Below, one piece after another: positions 44,981-57,365 of a stretch of 64,000 nucleotides of DNA. The notes below the pieces were generated by a model. It was not told the origin of the DNA. It saw only the letters and a list, made by a program, of their open reading frames with translations, and made no database searches. The stretch covers positions 26,977,245 to 27,041,244 of the forward strand of contig CM055898.1 in NCBI GenBank assembly GCA_029582155.1, read 5' to 3'. The DNA comes from Panopea generosa (taxonomy: Eukaryota > Mollusca > Bivalvia > Adapedonta > Hiatellidae). Position 1 is the first letter of the stretch; every line of letters begins with the position of its first letter. The translations under genes were made by a program, and so were the position numbers.

Positions 44981-45734
44981 ATGGTAGATATAAAATAAGC
45001 ATCGATCGAAGAATATCCAGTCCTCTTTTGTCAGTTTGTTTTTATAGTTCGGTTGGTGTTGTTGTTGTTGTTTTTATTGTGTGTTGTTTTGTTGTTGTTT
45101 GTGTGAATGTATGAGGGGTGCTGTTTGGCTGTGTTGTTCTTGTTTTCTGTTGTTGATTCTGTTTGGTGTCTTGCTTGTTAGCTTTGATTCATTTGCTTTT
45201 TGTATGTTTGTTTTATTTTTATATTTCTTATTTTGGGATAATGGTGAGCTAAATAGTTATTTTATTTTTAATACGAATACTATGCGAAATGATACTGGAA
45301 AGCTAATGTGAATTTCAGGTCTTTATCTACCAATATGTTGAACCACGTAAAGGTCTTACATTCCTTCTGTCCTTTTGTCCTGGACATGGTGGCATATGTA
45401 ACTTGTAAAGTTTACTGAAAATGCCGTCTTCAAAAAGCAAAAACTAAAATAAAAAAGTTTCGATGCGGGATATATTGACTATCTAAGTCGCCTGAGCTGG
45501 TATTGAAATGCCAATAACGGTAAACGAGTGGTTAAACAGAGCATAATGACGATAGCGTAACACGACTGAATGTTAGAAACAATTAAAATCCCCTACACGA
45601 ACTAGAATGAGCATGGGATAGAATTTCAAGACAGAAATGCTGTAGTGATATAATGTAATGGTTTACAAGAGTTTGTTGAAAACAAGAACGATCATCTATC
45701 ACATTTAAAAGAATATGGTACGGAGGACGAGGGA
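44981..45734. other. Unique sequence with GTT-rich patch
   Basis: (GTT)n-like patch at about 45055-45105, giving a low-complexity Cys/Leu/Phe ORF. No gene supported. Confidence 0.35.
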
Positions 45735-46775
45735 ATTGCTTTTATTTACAGCACCACGTGTTAATATCTTCAGAGCGGGGGTAATTGCTTCTATTTACAG
45801 CACGCGTTTTATACCTCCAGAGCAGGGGAATTGCTTCAATTTACAGCACCACTTTTTATACATCCAGAGCAAGGGAATTGCTTCAATTTACAGCACCACG
45901 TTTTATACCACAGAGCGGGGGTATTACTTCTATTTACAACACCACGTTTTATACCTCAGAGCAGGGGAATTGCTTCTATGTACAACACCCCGTTTTATAC
46001 CACAGAGCGGGGGTATTACTTCTGTTTACAACACCACGTTTTATACCACAGAGCGAGGGTATTACTTCTATTTACAACACCACGTTTTATACCACAAAGC
46101 GGGGGTATTACTTCTATGTACAATACCACGTTTTATACCACAGAGCGGGAGTATTACTTCTGTTTACAACACCACGTTTTATACCTCAGAGCGGGGGTAT
46201 TACTTCTATGTACAACACCATATTTTATACCACAGAGCGGGGGTATGACTTCTGTTTACAACACCACGTTTTATACCACAGAGCAGGGGTATTACTTCTA
46301 TGTACAACACCCCGTTTTATACCACAGAGCGGGGGTATTACTTCTGTTTACAACACCACGTTTTATACCACAGAGCGGGGGTATTACTTCTATTTACAAC
46401 ACCACGTTTTATACCACAGAGCAGGGGTACTACTTCTATGTACAACACCACGTTTTAAACCACAGAGCGGGGGTATTACTTCTGTTTACAACACCACGTT
46501 TTATACCACAGAGCGGGGGTATTACTTCTATGTACAACACCCCGTTTTATACCACAGAGCGGGGGTATTACTTCTGTTTACAACACCACGTTTTATACCA
46601 CAGAGCGGGGGTATTACTTCTATTTACAACACCACGTTTTATACCTCAGAGCGGGGGTATTACTTCTATTTACAACACCACGTTTTATACCACAGAGCGG
46701 GGGTATTACTTCTATGTACAACACCACGTTTTATACCACAGAGCAGGGGAATTGCTTCAATTTACAGCTACACGT
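45735..46775. repeat. 46-bp minisatellite, ~22 units
   Basis: Unit 'accacgttttataccacaga' then 'gcgggggtattacttctatt' and 'tacaac'. Period 46 bp (46035 to 46081). Variant units with 'accccg' start at about 45988, 46310 and 46540, that is 7 and 5 units apart, indicating block duplications. Edge units differ ('gggaattgcttcaatttaca'). The three long plus-strand ORFs (177-343 codons) are the three frames of the repeat. Confidence 0.95.
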
Positions 46776-47131
46776 TTTTTTACGCCCTTAGCGGAATCAA
46801 GAGCGATGGTGAATGACTAGTAGGCCTTTTTCAATAAGTGTATCACTGACAGTTAAGACGTTATTCTTTAATTGTTTACTTATATATCCAGCCGTTTATT
46901 CGGACGTACGAGACACTAAAACATTATTTTCACTTTATGTTACAATACAACGATAAACATATACAATATATGTATATACGACCATTGTTATGCCATGAAT
47001 ACATTCAACAACTAAAATATAAGAATATCACAGAAAAATGTTAATTTCAATCAGACTTATATAATATATATACAATAATTAAAATTAGCCCAGCCATTGT
47101 TAACCACAATTCAGTTTTCATTATCATCTAT
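46776..47131. other. AT-rich unique sequence
   Basis: No feature supported. Confidence 0.35.
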
Positions 47132-47311
47132 ACAGTCAAAACTGTCTTAAGCAGTCAGTCAAGGGAAGGAGCAAAAGTTGCCTTTTAAGACAGGTTGTTG
47201 CTTAATACAGATTAATTTGCACTGAAAACATAAACATGGGACATATCAAATGCGACTGCTTATGATAAGTGGCTGCTTAATAGAGGTGACCGCTTACAGA
47301 GGTTTGACTGT
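47132..47311. mobile_element. MITE-4 copy 1
   Basis: 180 bp with terminal inverted repeats 'acagtcaaaactgtcttaag' on the left and, in reverse complement, 'acagtcaaacctctgtaagc' on the right. The interior holds repeated 'aagcag'/'ctgctta' motifs. Same termini at 53850-54016. Non-coding; target duplication not clear. Confidence 0.7.
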
Positions 47312-48949
47312 CTTTCATACAAAACAGTTCTAAGAAGTTAACTTGGAATGTCACTTATACTGTATGGTTGTAGCGCCGTGTTTAAAGCTTATCATTTATT
47401 GTTTGGTATTCATCGTAAGCTATTAAAGGCAAAATTAATATTTTACTCAGTTTAGATTGTTTTCTATCTTTTTTCACATATTTTCTGGACAATCGAAACA
47501 TGAACATTAAATTACCTTTAATGTTTACCTTGCTAATTTATCCGTGCTGAAAATTATATTTATTCTGGCAATATACAGTCTATCCCAGAACCTGATTTAC
47601 CCTGAATCAGGTCCCGAATGCAAAAGCAAGGATTTCTATGCCTGTCCCACAATTCATAGCAATGGAACGCTTACTTACCTGAGATGTCATTCAAACTTTC
47701 AGTTAAAGCAAATGACTAATTAACTTGCTCAAATGTTGCTTTCCCAACATTGCTATTCAATGGAACCCATCGGGAAAGCTTGGTCCGTAGGCCTACTACA
47801 GACTATGGCAATACACCATCAACATGAGCAAAATAGAAATATGCTAATGATATATGTACAAATAAGTTCTATCTCACATTGAAATATATAGCATTATGCG
47901 GTCAGGTTCGAGACAGTTAGCTAGTTATCTGGTGGTAGAAATATGCCACCATACAAATCGAAAGTGGAATATTTTGTTGGATAAAACATGACAGCTATTT
48001 GACAATATTCCAGAAAAAGTGTGTTAAGTCGTGATGTTCAGAAAAAAATGATACAAATCTGTTAAAAGATAAAACGCAAAAGCAACAGTGACTGATTAAA
48101 AAGTTGTATCATATTTGACAGCTTGGAACGGCGAAGTGGCGTTTTGATTTAGCTGAATAATGAAGCGTGCGTTAAAGCAAAAATAGATTTTTTTTGATTT
48201 TTTGTTTATCATTTCTAGCATTTTTTAGTGGAGTATTACACTTGCAGGTTGGCAATGTTTCAATAACAATAACTTCAATCGTTTATATTCCCTTGGCTTA
48301 AATCGTCATACCATTCAATGTGAAACATAATTATGCTAAAAACACATTTTAGTTAAATTTAAAAAGAAATATCTACTTTAACAGCAAATGCCTAAATTAT
48401 TTTTTTAATTCATTCTTTTTACAGACTCTGCCATAATTTGAAAAATCTAAGTTTGGATTTAAGTTACATTTAAAGGATGTATAACGCGTTATTTTAAACA
48501 AAAATTCACAAACCAATAAGTCTCCTATTAGGTTTCGACTTAAACCTTCGTTTAGACCAATTTAGATAATGGAAAATCACTACGTTCATGATTGCAGAAA
48601 TACTCATTGAAAATGTAACGTTACCAGGAGCGTATAAAATAAAATCTATGACGAAAACACGTTGTACACCATGCAATAAATGCAAGCTCTCATATTGACT
48701 GATATGTTTATTCAAAGTCAGAGAGCGTGATGAGTAAAGACCAGCTGGTCTCAGATTCACATAACGTGTTTAACTGCACTCTCAACTCCAAATCTGACAT
48801 TAATCAAAAATATATTTAAATTTTCTCCAAGTTTGTTTAACTAATTTACGATGAGTTTTTCATTAACAAAATTTTTTTTTTAATTAATTCAATCTTTCAA
48901 TTGAATATGATGTTCATATATTCTAGTCTCATTTCTCCAAGTACTTCAA
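47312..48949. other. AT-rich unique sequence
   Basis: A short segment at about 47576-47665 ('gtctatcccag', 'tatgcctgtcccacaat') recurs in reverse at about 52995-53070. Otherwise no feature supported; the 84-codon minus ORF at 48506 has no motif. Confidence 0.35.
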
Positions 48950-49160
48950 GTATGTGTGCGCGTGCGTGCGTGCGTGCGTGCGTGCGTTCGTGCGTGCGTG
49001 CGTATGTGCGTGTGCGTCCACTACAGAGTTTTCGAAACAGGGGTTTCTTGCTGCAAATAAGTAGAGCAACGGCTGTCATTACACATACTACAATTAAGAC
49101 ATCGTTGGGGTTATACATGGGCTTTAATTGGAGTAAACATGTGTAATTTAGAGCAAAACT
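48950..49160 (+). repeat. GTGC microsatellite-linked dispersed repeat, copy 1
   Basis: A (GTGC)n tract (48955-49015, interrupted) leads straight into 'gtccactacagag', 'tcttgctgcaaat', 'tagagcaacggctgtcat', 'acacatactacaattaagac', 'gctttaattggagt' and 'aacatgtgtaatttagagca'. The same microsatellite-core order is at 51853-52040, so the microsatellite is part of the element. Confidence 0.75.
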
Positions 49161-49172
49161 TCATAAATCAAA

Positions 49173-49228
49173 TATATATATATATATATATATATAAACA
49201 ATCGCAAATGCGTTCAAATTTGCGATTG
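49173..49228. repeat. (TA)n tract followed by a perfect hairpin
   Basis: An ~22-bp TA run is followed by 'caatcgcaaat' (49199-49209) and its exact reverse complement 'atttgcgattg' (49218-49228) around an 8-bp loop. Structure is clear; function unknown. Confidence 0.8.
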
Positions 49229-49920
49229 CATTATGATGTTTTTGTAAAACCTGAGTCAGAGCTTCTGCAGGATAACTAATATAAGCAACCAGATGTCTTG
49301 GCGGCACGTAATTGTTTAGGATGAGAAAATATTCAAACAGTGCTGTTTCAAAGCAGAGTTTTAAAAAAAAAGGAGAAGAAATCTGACTATCTGGACAGCA
49401 AGGGGGCGATACATCAGGCTGAGTAATAAACTGAACAACACACACACAGGTATGGTTAACTGATGGTTTACCGATGCCTTGATGTTATAATTGAAAACAG
49501 ACCCTTCGACTAATGCTGATCTTCTTTCCTGATATCTTACCAGATGCAGTTCCAGTTAAAAAAAGACAGGAAAAAAACAAAACAACACTCTTTCAAATTT
49601 CAAAACGATGCCATTATGAACGAAATGCGGCATTATCCTGTCTCGTATTACCAAATCTAAGTTTTCATTTGGCGTCATGTCAAAAAGGAAGCTGCAACAC
49701 GATAGCTTATCAAACATATAACTTTGGCGATATCATCGGAGCTATATTAAAAACATCCTAAAGTAATCAAAACATGAAGTGTAAGGGTGAGACACGAAAA
49801 TCTCCCCTATGACCAATATCTGATATTTCGTTTCATTCGTAATATAACAGGATAATCAATTCCTATAAATACGCCAAATTGTACGAGTGCAGAGAATAAC
49901 AATATTGAAGTGTAGCCATC
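49229..49920. other. Unique sequence
   Basis: Two ORFs of 82-94 codons on opposite strands, neither with a recognisable domain. Not called as genes. Confidence 0.3.
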
Positions 49921-50055
49921 ACGTGATGTAGTAGACAAGCTGGAATATTCCTGTGAATTGCATGATGCAGTAGACCGGTTTGGGTATTATTTCAGTGACA
50001 GTCTAAATCACATGATGCAGTAGGCTGGTTAATGCATTATTCAGTGACAGTTCAA
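49921..50055. repeat. Degenerate triple repeat, ~40-50 bp
   Basis: 'gatgtagtagacaagctgg', 'gatgcagtagaccggttt' and 'gatgcagtaggctggtt' at about 49924, 49964 and 50014, the last two each followed by 'attcagtgacagt'-type sequence. Imperfect tandem. Confidence 0.6.
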
Positions 50056-50232
50056 GACCATATGTATAATTCACAAGATTACTTTGAAGTGGCATTACAT
50101 TGAAATATGCAACGCTAAATGAGTTTTTGTTTTAAATTAAAAAGAAAAAAACTCGTTACTTTAATATCATTAAAGAAGACATCTAAAAACAAATCAGTAA
50201 GAAGAAACATCCATATCGACTTATATATGATG

Positions 50233-50545
50233 TTGTTGTTGTATGGTGTTTAGCGTCGCTTTCAACAATTTTTCAGTCATATCGCGACGGTGTCTACTTG
50301 AGACAGTATTCTGAGCGCTGTCACACTGGAATATCATGCCGCAGACACATGGTATGATACCCCACCCAGTCACATTATACTGACACCGGGCCGACCAGAC
50401 CTAGAACTCTCCTCTAAATGCTGAGCGTCAAGCGAGGAAGCTTCTAGTACCATTTTTAAAATCTTTGGTATGACCCGGCCGGGGATCGAACCCACGACCT
50501 TCCACATGCGAGGCGGACGCTCTACCACTAGACCACGCCGCGGTC
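50233..50545 (-). mobile_element. SINE-A, full length with perfect 11-bp duplication
   Basis: Minus strand: head 'gcgtggtctagtggtagagc' and B box 'gggttcgatccccg' are close to the family consensus. Complete body and CAA tail ('ttgttgttg' at the left). Flanked by the perfect repeat 'tatatatgatg' at 50222-50232 and 50546-50556. The cleanest and probably youngest copy here; the 65-codon minus ORF is inside it and incidental. Confidence 0.93.
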
Positions 50546-50556
50546 CATATATATGA

Positions 50557-51845
50557 TGAAAGTACACTTTAAAGAAACTTAAGAATAACTATTTTGGTTA
50601 TGTGGCAATGTTAAAACATGACTCCTTTGCAAATATCCATTGTTCGGCGCCAGTATAATTGAGTATTGTGTCCTTTTTTGTCTTGCTTTAAATGTTTGAA
50701 TGGCATAAAACAGATCATAGACGTTTTACAATTCGTTGAATTACGTGTGAGTTTTTTCTGAGCAAGTAATGTATCGATACTTTATCAAAATTCTTCTATT
50801 GATAAAACGTTTTTTAATGAAGTCTCACTTTAATAGAAAATATATGAAAAATGCCTTTGTTTAGGTTTTTTTAAGAGAAACTTTTAAATGTCGATTTTTG
50901 TCGATTTTTCGTTTTTTTTACTTATTCTGTCCGAGTAAAATTAAAATACATGCTTTGGGAATAACCACGTTTAATAAAGTTTTATAAAGATTAAGGTATG
51001 CCGAATCTGTAACAATCAAAATAATAATAAAAAAAGAAATTAACGCTGTATAAGACATAACTGTTTATTTTGCTCGATATACAAAGAACATAGGAGGGGA
51101 GTTTGCGGTGGGGTTGTATTTTCAGCACTTTGGTAGAATAAGACAATATTTAATAACGTCATTTTTATTCACTTATTTTAGAAATAGCACACTTTTTTTA
51201 CACCGTCGGACACATACTTGATGAAAGCAAGATTTGAATGGTTTATAACTCTAATGAGGATTTCAAGAAATTATAAAGTAAAAAGCATACATTGTCCAGG
51301 TATTTTTAATTAAGATTCAATTCTTTTGTGATTCATAACAATTTCCAGAGTAACAATATGTCAACTATTCGCCCACGATGCCGTTCGAACCAACAATTCT
51401 GAAATGCCAGAACTGCCAAGAAATCTGGTAAATCTGGTATCAGCACCAAATTTTCAGTGGTGATTTCTAAAATACTGACCAGTTAACACATGGTAGGATA
51501 AAATATAACTGTAGTACAAAACCCTAAAAAGAAGAAAAAGAGAACTACAGTTTTATTTCTACCTCCTTCAATCGGAGTGCTCAAGCAAGATAATAGTGTT
51601 GTGAGTTCCAACATGTTTGGTGTTGACCTTTCGTATGTTCTTATCATGCCTGATACGAGACCGTTGCGGTCACTTTTACTTACTATAATGTAAATTCAAC
51701 GTCGGACATGAACATTTATTTTACTCTTTTTTGCATATAATAACTGTCACAGCAAGTTTGTTTACACGACACATATGTTCAATATAAATTAGGTATGATT
51801 ATTCTTAAAATACGACATTTCAAACTCACTTTCTTGTAAGTTTAA
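50557..51845. other. AT-rich unique sequence
   Basis: No ORF, exon or repeat supported. Confidence 0.35.
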
Positions 51846-51853
51846 TCCACTGG

Positions 51854-51897
<44 letters not shown>

Positions 51898-52040
51898 TCC
51901 ACTACAGAAATTGTTCATAGGGTTGTCTTGCTGCAAATGAATAGAGCAACGGCTGTCATAACACATACTACAATTAAGACATCGCTGGGGTTGAACATGT
52001 GCTTTAATTGGAGTTAACATGTGTAATTTAGAGCATATAG
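51846..52040 (+). repeat. GTGC microsatellite-linked dispersed repeat, copy 2
   Basis: Perfect (GTGC)n at 51853-51897, followed by a ~140-bp core about 90% identical by eye to 49017-49160. Same orientation as copy 1, 2.9 kb away. It could be one end of a larger non-autonomous element. Confidence 0.75.
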
Positions 52041-53519
52041 TAATCTACCCATCTGCAGTACGAGATCACAGTCCCAATGGTCCATTTTGGAAATATTTCG
52101 AACCAGATAACATTGGACTTTTCAGAAACATCTTACCGTGAATACAAAAAAAACGACGCAACTGTGTAGCGAAACGTTTTACCAAACAATGTAATGTCAA
52201 ATGGAATTAGCCATATTCATCAAAATACAACAGATTACCCGTCAATTTTGAGAGCTGGAATTCCTTCTATACGGACACGCTCTATACCGCATGTATCATA
52301 TCGTAATAAATGTGAAAAGATAAATAATTCTTTCAACCACACTAAATGTGTGTTCAGGAAATGTCAATATAGGAACCTACTTGTTACACAGCAGACGGCT
52401 TCGTATATCATTTCTAGTAGCAGATAGAGAAATTTAAAATCCAATAAAGAAATTAGAACTGGTAAGCTACAAGACCAGCATGCTGTACAGGGTAAAGAAG
52501 GAGAATTGATGTTTGAATAGGTAAATTCAATAAAGCCGGTAAAAAAAGAAATGGTTTGGGAGATATTAGCGGGAGCAACTGAGACGCTATTGGTTGAAAT
52601 GCTGTCACTGAATATGTCTGGCTAGGATTGTGTGAGCAGGAAACATTATAAAGAATAAGTTTTTGTTTCTATCTTTGATGATACATTGTTACTATGGAGA
52701 AATTTGGTTAAATATGGACTTGGCATCTATAAAACATCCGTTGTGAAGACGGCACGGCCAATATAAATTACTGAAATACAAAACTGGGTACACAAAGGTT
52801 CAGTTTTTTTATTATTTCTGGTTATCGGCCAAATCTACCGCGTAGCTTATTGGTTGTTGTTTTCAAAGGTTGTAGAACGGACCCAGGTCTCCCGCTTGTG
52901 ACCGTTATACGGCAATGGGATTTGAGCACGTTGATTGGTGTGTTGCTTTAGAGGAAGTTGAATGACGTCAAAGCATCGTTAGCGTTAAATAGTTATTCAA
53001 TAATGAATATTGTGGGACAGGCATATACTTTCCTGCTATTTCATTGGTGTTTAACAGGGACTGGGATAGACTAGCGTTTTTGTCTCGACTACAATACCGT
53101 TTTCAGCCGGAATTGGTGTTTGCATGAGGTTTTGTTTAGTGATTCACTACCATTCATGTTAAACCGAGCTTACAATTTCCGTTGTGTTCTGTACCTGAAC
53201 TTCCAATGAATCCTTATATTTGATATAACATATATCTGAGTATATTGACACAACGGGGGACACCACATCTAAGAAGAACTTCGGACATTCCGCAAACGCT
53301 AGTATACTAGTATATGTAGACATTAAACATTTAGCGCATCAGTAGTTCAATGGTGTGTATACATCGTGTACACAATGCCGTACAAAGGAACCCTTTTACA
53401 GACAATATTACACACACAAGAATGCACACACAGTAACACAGCAAGCAAGGAAGTATGTACGTACTCACGCACATAACACAACGCAGACGACACCACAGAG
53501 CACTCACGTACACAGGCAC
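52041..53519. other. Unique sequence
   Basis: A 77-codon ORF at 52194 is unremarkable. Segment 52995-53070 is an inverted weak match to 47576-47665. No gene supported. Confidence 0.35.
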
Positions 53520-53530
53520 GCACGTACACA

Positions 53531-53569
<39 letters not shown>
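53520..53569. repeat. (CA)n microsatellite
   Basis: About 15 perfect CA units preceded by CACGTACA-type imperfect units. The overlapping ORFs on both strands are repeat-derived. Confidence 0.95.
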
Positions 53570-53570
<1 letters not shown>

Positions 53571-53849
53571 GAAACATCCCTTAGAGAAAGTCCAGAATCA
53601 GGACATTTATGTCTCTTTCAGATAAAGATACAAGAATGACAAATCACCGACATCAAGGCCAGTGTAGTGATATTATCTTCATATAGACAGGAGCCAATAC
53701 AGAAAGACAAACCATCATTCTTCATTATAAATAAAGTGCTTTCCGTTTCTGAAGGATAACATTATCCAAAATCCATGCTTTTATATGTTTAGTTACGCGT
53801 TTTGGGTATTTTTTACTTCTAAAGTTGACTTTAGCGTGACATACTTGCA

Positions 53850-54016
53850 ACAGTCAAACCTGTGTTCAGGTCATCTTTATTAAACCACTTGTCTTAAACA
53901 GACGTTTTCAATTTACAATTGTTTAAGTTTTAGTCAACCTGTATTGAGCAACTCTTACCTTAAGGGATCATTTTTGCTCTTTCCCTAGAGTGACTGCTTT
54001 AGACCGTTTTGACTGT
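53850..54016. mobile_element. MITE-4 copy 2
   Basis: 167 bp. The left terminus 'acagtcaaacctgtgttcag' and right terminus (reverse complement) 'acagtcaaaacggtctaaag' are inverted repeats, sharing 'acagtcaaa.c.gt' with the copy at 47132. Confidence 0.7.
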
Positions 54017-54504
54017 ATTTTGAAAAGAAATGTCAAACTTGACGTACTAACGCTTTGTAAGAGAGAAATAAATATTTATTACAATTTAACTTCTCACACT
54101 TGCTCTTATGTTATAAATGTTTGTGTTTGGCGGAAAGTGGAAACAGCGAGAAACTATTATATTTCAATCTTTTAGGAATACTGACATGCAGTATGATAAA
54201 GCGCAACGGATAAACACACATTATGAGATTGCTCCAAACCAAACCGACATATAACAGACAGGCTTAAAGAAAAAAATAGTTCACTAACCTTTTTTTAGAA
54301 CATAAGAAAATATTAATTATAGATACCACTGGCCATGTGGTGTTGAATGCATGGAGATATTTAGACACGTGTTACTGATCATCAAATGCACGGAAGAGAG
54401 TCACGTGACTCTTAATTCATTAAAGAACATTTTCAAAGCAGTGAAGTACACGAAATAGCAAATAAATGCAAAGCATTATAGCAGAACTCATCTTGACTAT
54501 AGGT
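54017..54504. other. AT-rich unique sequence
   Basis: No feature supported. Confidence 0.35.
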
Positions 54505-54770
54505 CTCGCTTACCAATTACCTCCCCTTAGTGACGGTCTCTGCAATTATTACGAGAAGTTATAGCTGTGTTCGTTTCGACTGTTGAACAAGCTTAAAATG
54601 GTAATATTTATATGTACATATGACATTACTGGAACATTTTCATGAGTTCTACCAAGCTTGAATGACAATGGGTGCTGTTTGATGAAGATATAACAGTTTA
54701 AAGATGCGTAGTGATACTTGACGCAAAGTGGCAGAATTGTCAAAAATGAAGGAGTGCAAACCATCGAAAT
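54505..54770 (+). repeat. Dispersed repeat F, first half
   Basis: Matches 12189-12460: 'ttaccaattacctccc', 'gaacattttcatgagttct', 'tgtttgatgaag', 'taacagtttaaagatgcgta', 'gcagaattgtcaaaaat'. The second half is missing here. Confidence 0.65.
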
Positions 54771-55436
54771 TATGAAAAAGCAATCTTGTCAACCCCATGT
54801 TTTTTTCTGCATATTTGGAGCAACAGAGTACTATTTATGGAAACAAGACACTTTTAGAACCATTGTCAATGTGTTCAGTGTTCCAGAAGTGCATGCCTCT
54901 ATAGTTTGAATATAGACCAGTGCAATATTAATTGGTGTGTGGTGAGCTGTATATGCGGTTGTTATGTGTGTGATAAAATAAAAGAAGTTCGAGCTTATGA
55001 GATAATTTTACAAACAAGATAAAATAATAAACATATATGTAAAACTTATTTCATAATAAATGCTTTGATGAAAACATATACCACCAGCCTCTTATGCAAT
55101 TTATTGCGATTCTAACGTCAATATAATCTTTACAGGATAACTGGTTTCGGAACAATTTCCTCTTTGCGAGTCTCGCCAGATGGCACTGTACTAAACAAAC
55201 ATCCTTTTTTGCGATTTCCAGCTGGTTAAAACTTTAGATTAAAATGTAATTTGAAGAGAAAATATTTTTATTTTTGAGTCATTTGCATCATGAATAATAA
55301 ATGGAAACTTCAATTTCATATTTTATTGGTGTTTTTCTTTATTAAGCCTTTCAATCAGAAATCAGATTTTCTTCATACGGACTTTAAATAAAAGAACATA
55401 ATATCAACTTCTGCGTGACCTCAGAAGGACCACCAT
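54771..55436. other. AT-rich unique sequence
   Basis: No feature supported. Confidence 0.35.
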
Positions 55437-55530
55437 GGCTGTGTTTCACAAATGAACTAGGCCATAAGTAAATTTGGAAGTTACTTCGTTGAATGTTCAC
55501 ATTTTGTTTATTTTTTTGTGAAACGCGCCC
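55437..55530. mobile_element. MITE-5, short fold-back copy
   Basis: 94 bp. Left end 'ggctgtgtttcacaaatgaa' and right end (reverse complement) 'gggcgcgtttcacaaaaaaa' pair around 'gtttcacaaa'. Directly abuts the truncated SINE-A at 55532. Confidence 0.7.
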
Positions 55531-55531
55531 C

Positions 55532-55754
55532 TATAAAATGGTACTAGAAGTTTCCTCGCTTGGCGCTGTGCATTTGGAGTATCATTCTAGGTCTGGTCGA
55601 CCCACTGTCACTATAATGTGATTGCAACCATGTGTCAGCGGCATGATACTGAAGTGTGGCCGCGCTCAGAATACTGTTTCAAGTAGACAACCGTTCCGAT
55701 ATAATGAAGAAAATGTTGAAAACTACGCTAAACACCATACAACTAAAACAACGA
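55532..55754 (+). mobile_element. SINE-A, 5'-truncated
   Basis: Starts inside the body ('aaaatggtactagaagtttc') and runs to the CAA-like tail ('caccatacaactaaaac'). The tRNA-like head is absent. Diverged by several substitutions and a ~20-bp deletion near 55622. Confidence 0.8.
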
Positions 55755-56266
55755 CTCCTTCCAAACATCATACACCCTGTCTCCTCATGATGAAATCTCT
55801 AACGTGACAAGTTAACATTACTCCCCCGTTTTAAAGACAAAAACATTCCCTTAAGAAGCGCCCATTGATCATCATGAATTAATCATTTTCCCTCCGACTT
55901 TAAAGACGAAAATATTTCCGCTGTGCAAAATGATTTCATACGCTATTGCGCACTGATAATTAAATCCTTCAAACCCGTCAAATGTGTCTTCTGCATCTGC
56001 CAAACCGTTACTGATGATGTTACCCAGTAGAGTGATTCGAAGATAACTTTTAATGGCAGCAACAGAAATTAAAATCTAATAATGAAACACGAAATGGCTA
56101 AGAAATACCGGGAGGACGCCAGTGCTGAACAATGATATTTGGGAAAGTGTTCGTTACTATATTTCGTTTTCATTTTTTGTTTAAAGTTGCATGTCACAAT
56201 AGTTTCATTTAATGATACATTGTTATATGAGAATTGCTTGTTAATATATATCTTTTTTTATTTTGA
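55755..56266. other. Unique sequence
   Basis: No feature supported. Confidence 0.35.
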
Positions 56267-56287
56267 TGGGGGGGGGGGGGGGGGGGC
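56267..56287. repeat. Poly-G run
   Basis: About 20 G residues ending 'gcggagagag'. Unlike the run at 33098 it is not next to a SINE head. Confidence 0.9.
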
Positions 56288-57179
56288 GGAGAGAGAAATT
56301 ACAAGTAACAATAGTTATTTAAATGCTACAAAGTGTTTGTTACTATACTGCAGTTTCATTTTTAGGAATTTACAAGTAATAAAATAGTTTCACTTGATGA
56401 CCATAAATTTAATATATTTCAGCAATAACATATTATGTATCAATTACGTACAAACGCAATTATTACATCATTATGAATTCTCCAATTTGATTGGTTAAAA
56501 ACTGAACAAAACTGGTAAAATAAAATTAACTATTGACCACTAATTCCTTCAAAAATAAACTATTGGTCACTCATTCTGTCGAAACAGGTTTTACCCGGCT
56601 ACCGATTCAAACGTGTATTCCTCTCTAATGCTGAAAGTCCATTCAAGCTCCATTTGCGTTACTCTATAAAACAGTTAAATGATCTGTTTATTAGATCTAT
56701 ATTCAGTAAATTTAAACTGACACTGAAATACATCATTTTCAACCCTTAAAATACAAACAAAAATAAAATTTAATAAAACATTTTCCACAACTAATATGTT
56801 TATATAATGACTTCAGGTTTTATACGTATTGGCGTTGATGACGTTGTTTTGATCAAGAGCGGATCAAGCATGTAGCTAAGTGCTGGCGACATTGTACCTT
56901 GAATAGTGTGAAATATTTTAATTCAGAGAATATAAATTATGAACGTTAGGAATGTAGGCCTAATAGTTGAATTAGTGTAATTGGAGAACAGACATACAAA
57001 GGCTACGAAAAAGGATTTGAATATGTTTTTCACATCATAAAGTGAAAGTGTGAATGGAATGGGGGGACTTCTTATACATGTATATTTGTATGAAATACGA
57101 CTTCTTGACTTACCTTTTTTTAGTGTTATTCAATATATTAAAACAACTATCTACCTTAAGATAAATACCCAAAAGAAGC
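56288..57179. other. AT-rich unique sequence
   Basis: No feature supported. Confidence 0.35.
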
Positions 57180-57307
57180 ATTAGCATCAGTAACAGTAAT
57201 AACAATAGCAACAATAGCAGCAATAGCAGCAGCAGAAGCGGCAGGAGAAATAGCAGTCAGCTTCTATATTCTGTCTAAAAACGCCCCCCCCCCCCACCCC
57301 CTCTCTC

Positions 57308-57361
<54 letters not shown>
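57180..57361. repeat. Compound microsatellite cluster
   Basis: Consecutive (AAC/AGC)n trinucleotides (57185-57245), a poly-C run with one A (57284-57300), (CT)n and then (CA)n of about 23 units (57315-57361). Minus ORF here is repeat-derived (Cys/Val and Cys/Tyr runs). Confidence 0.95.

Positions 57362-57365
<4 letters not shown>

Noticed and set aside
45715-46820. Three overlapping plus-strand ORFs of 177-343 codons
   Set aside because: They are the three frames of a 46-bp minisatellite with period 138 nt.
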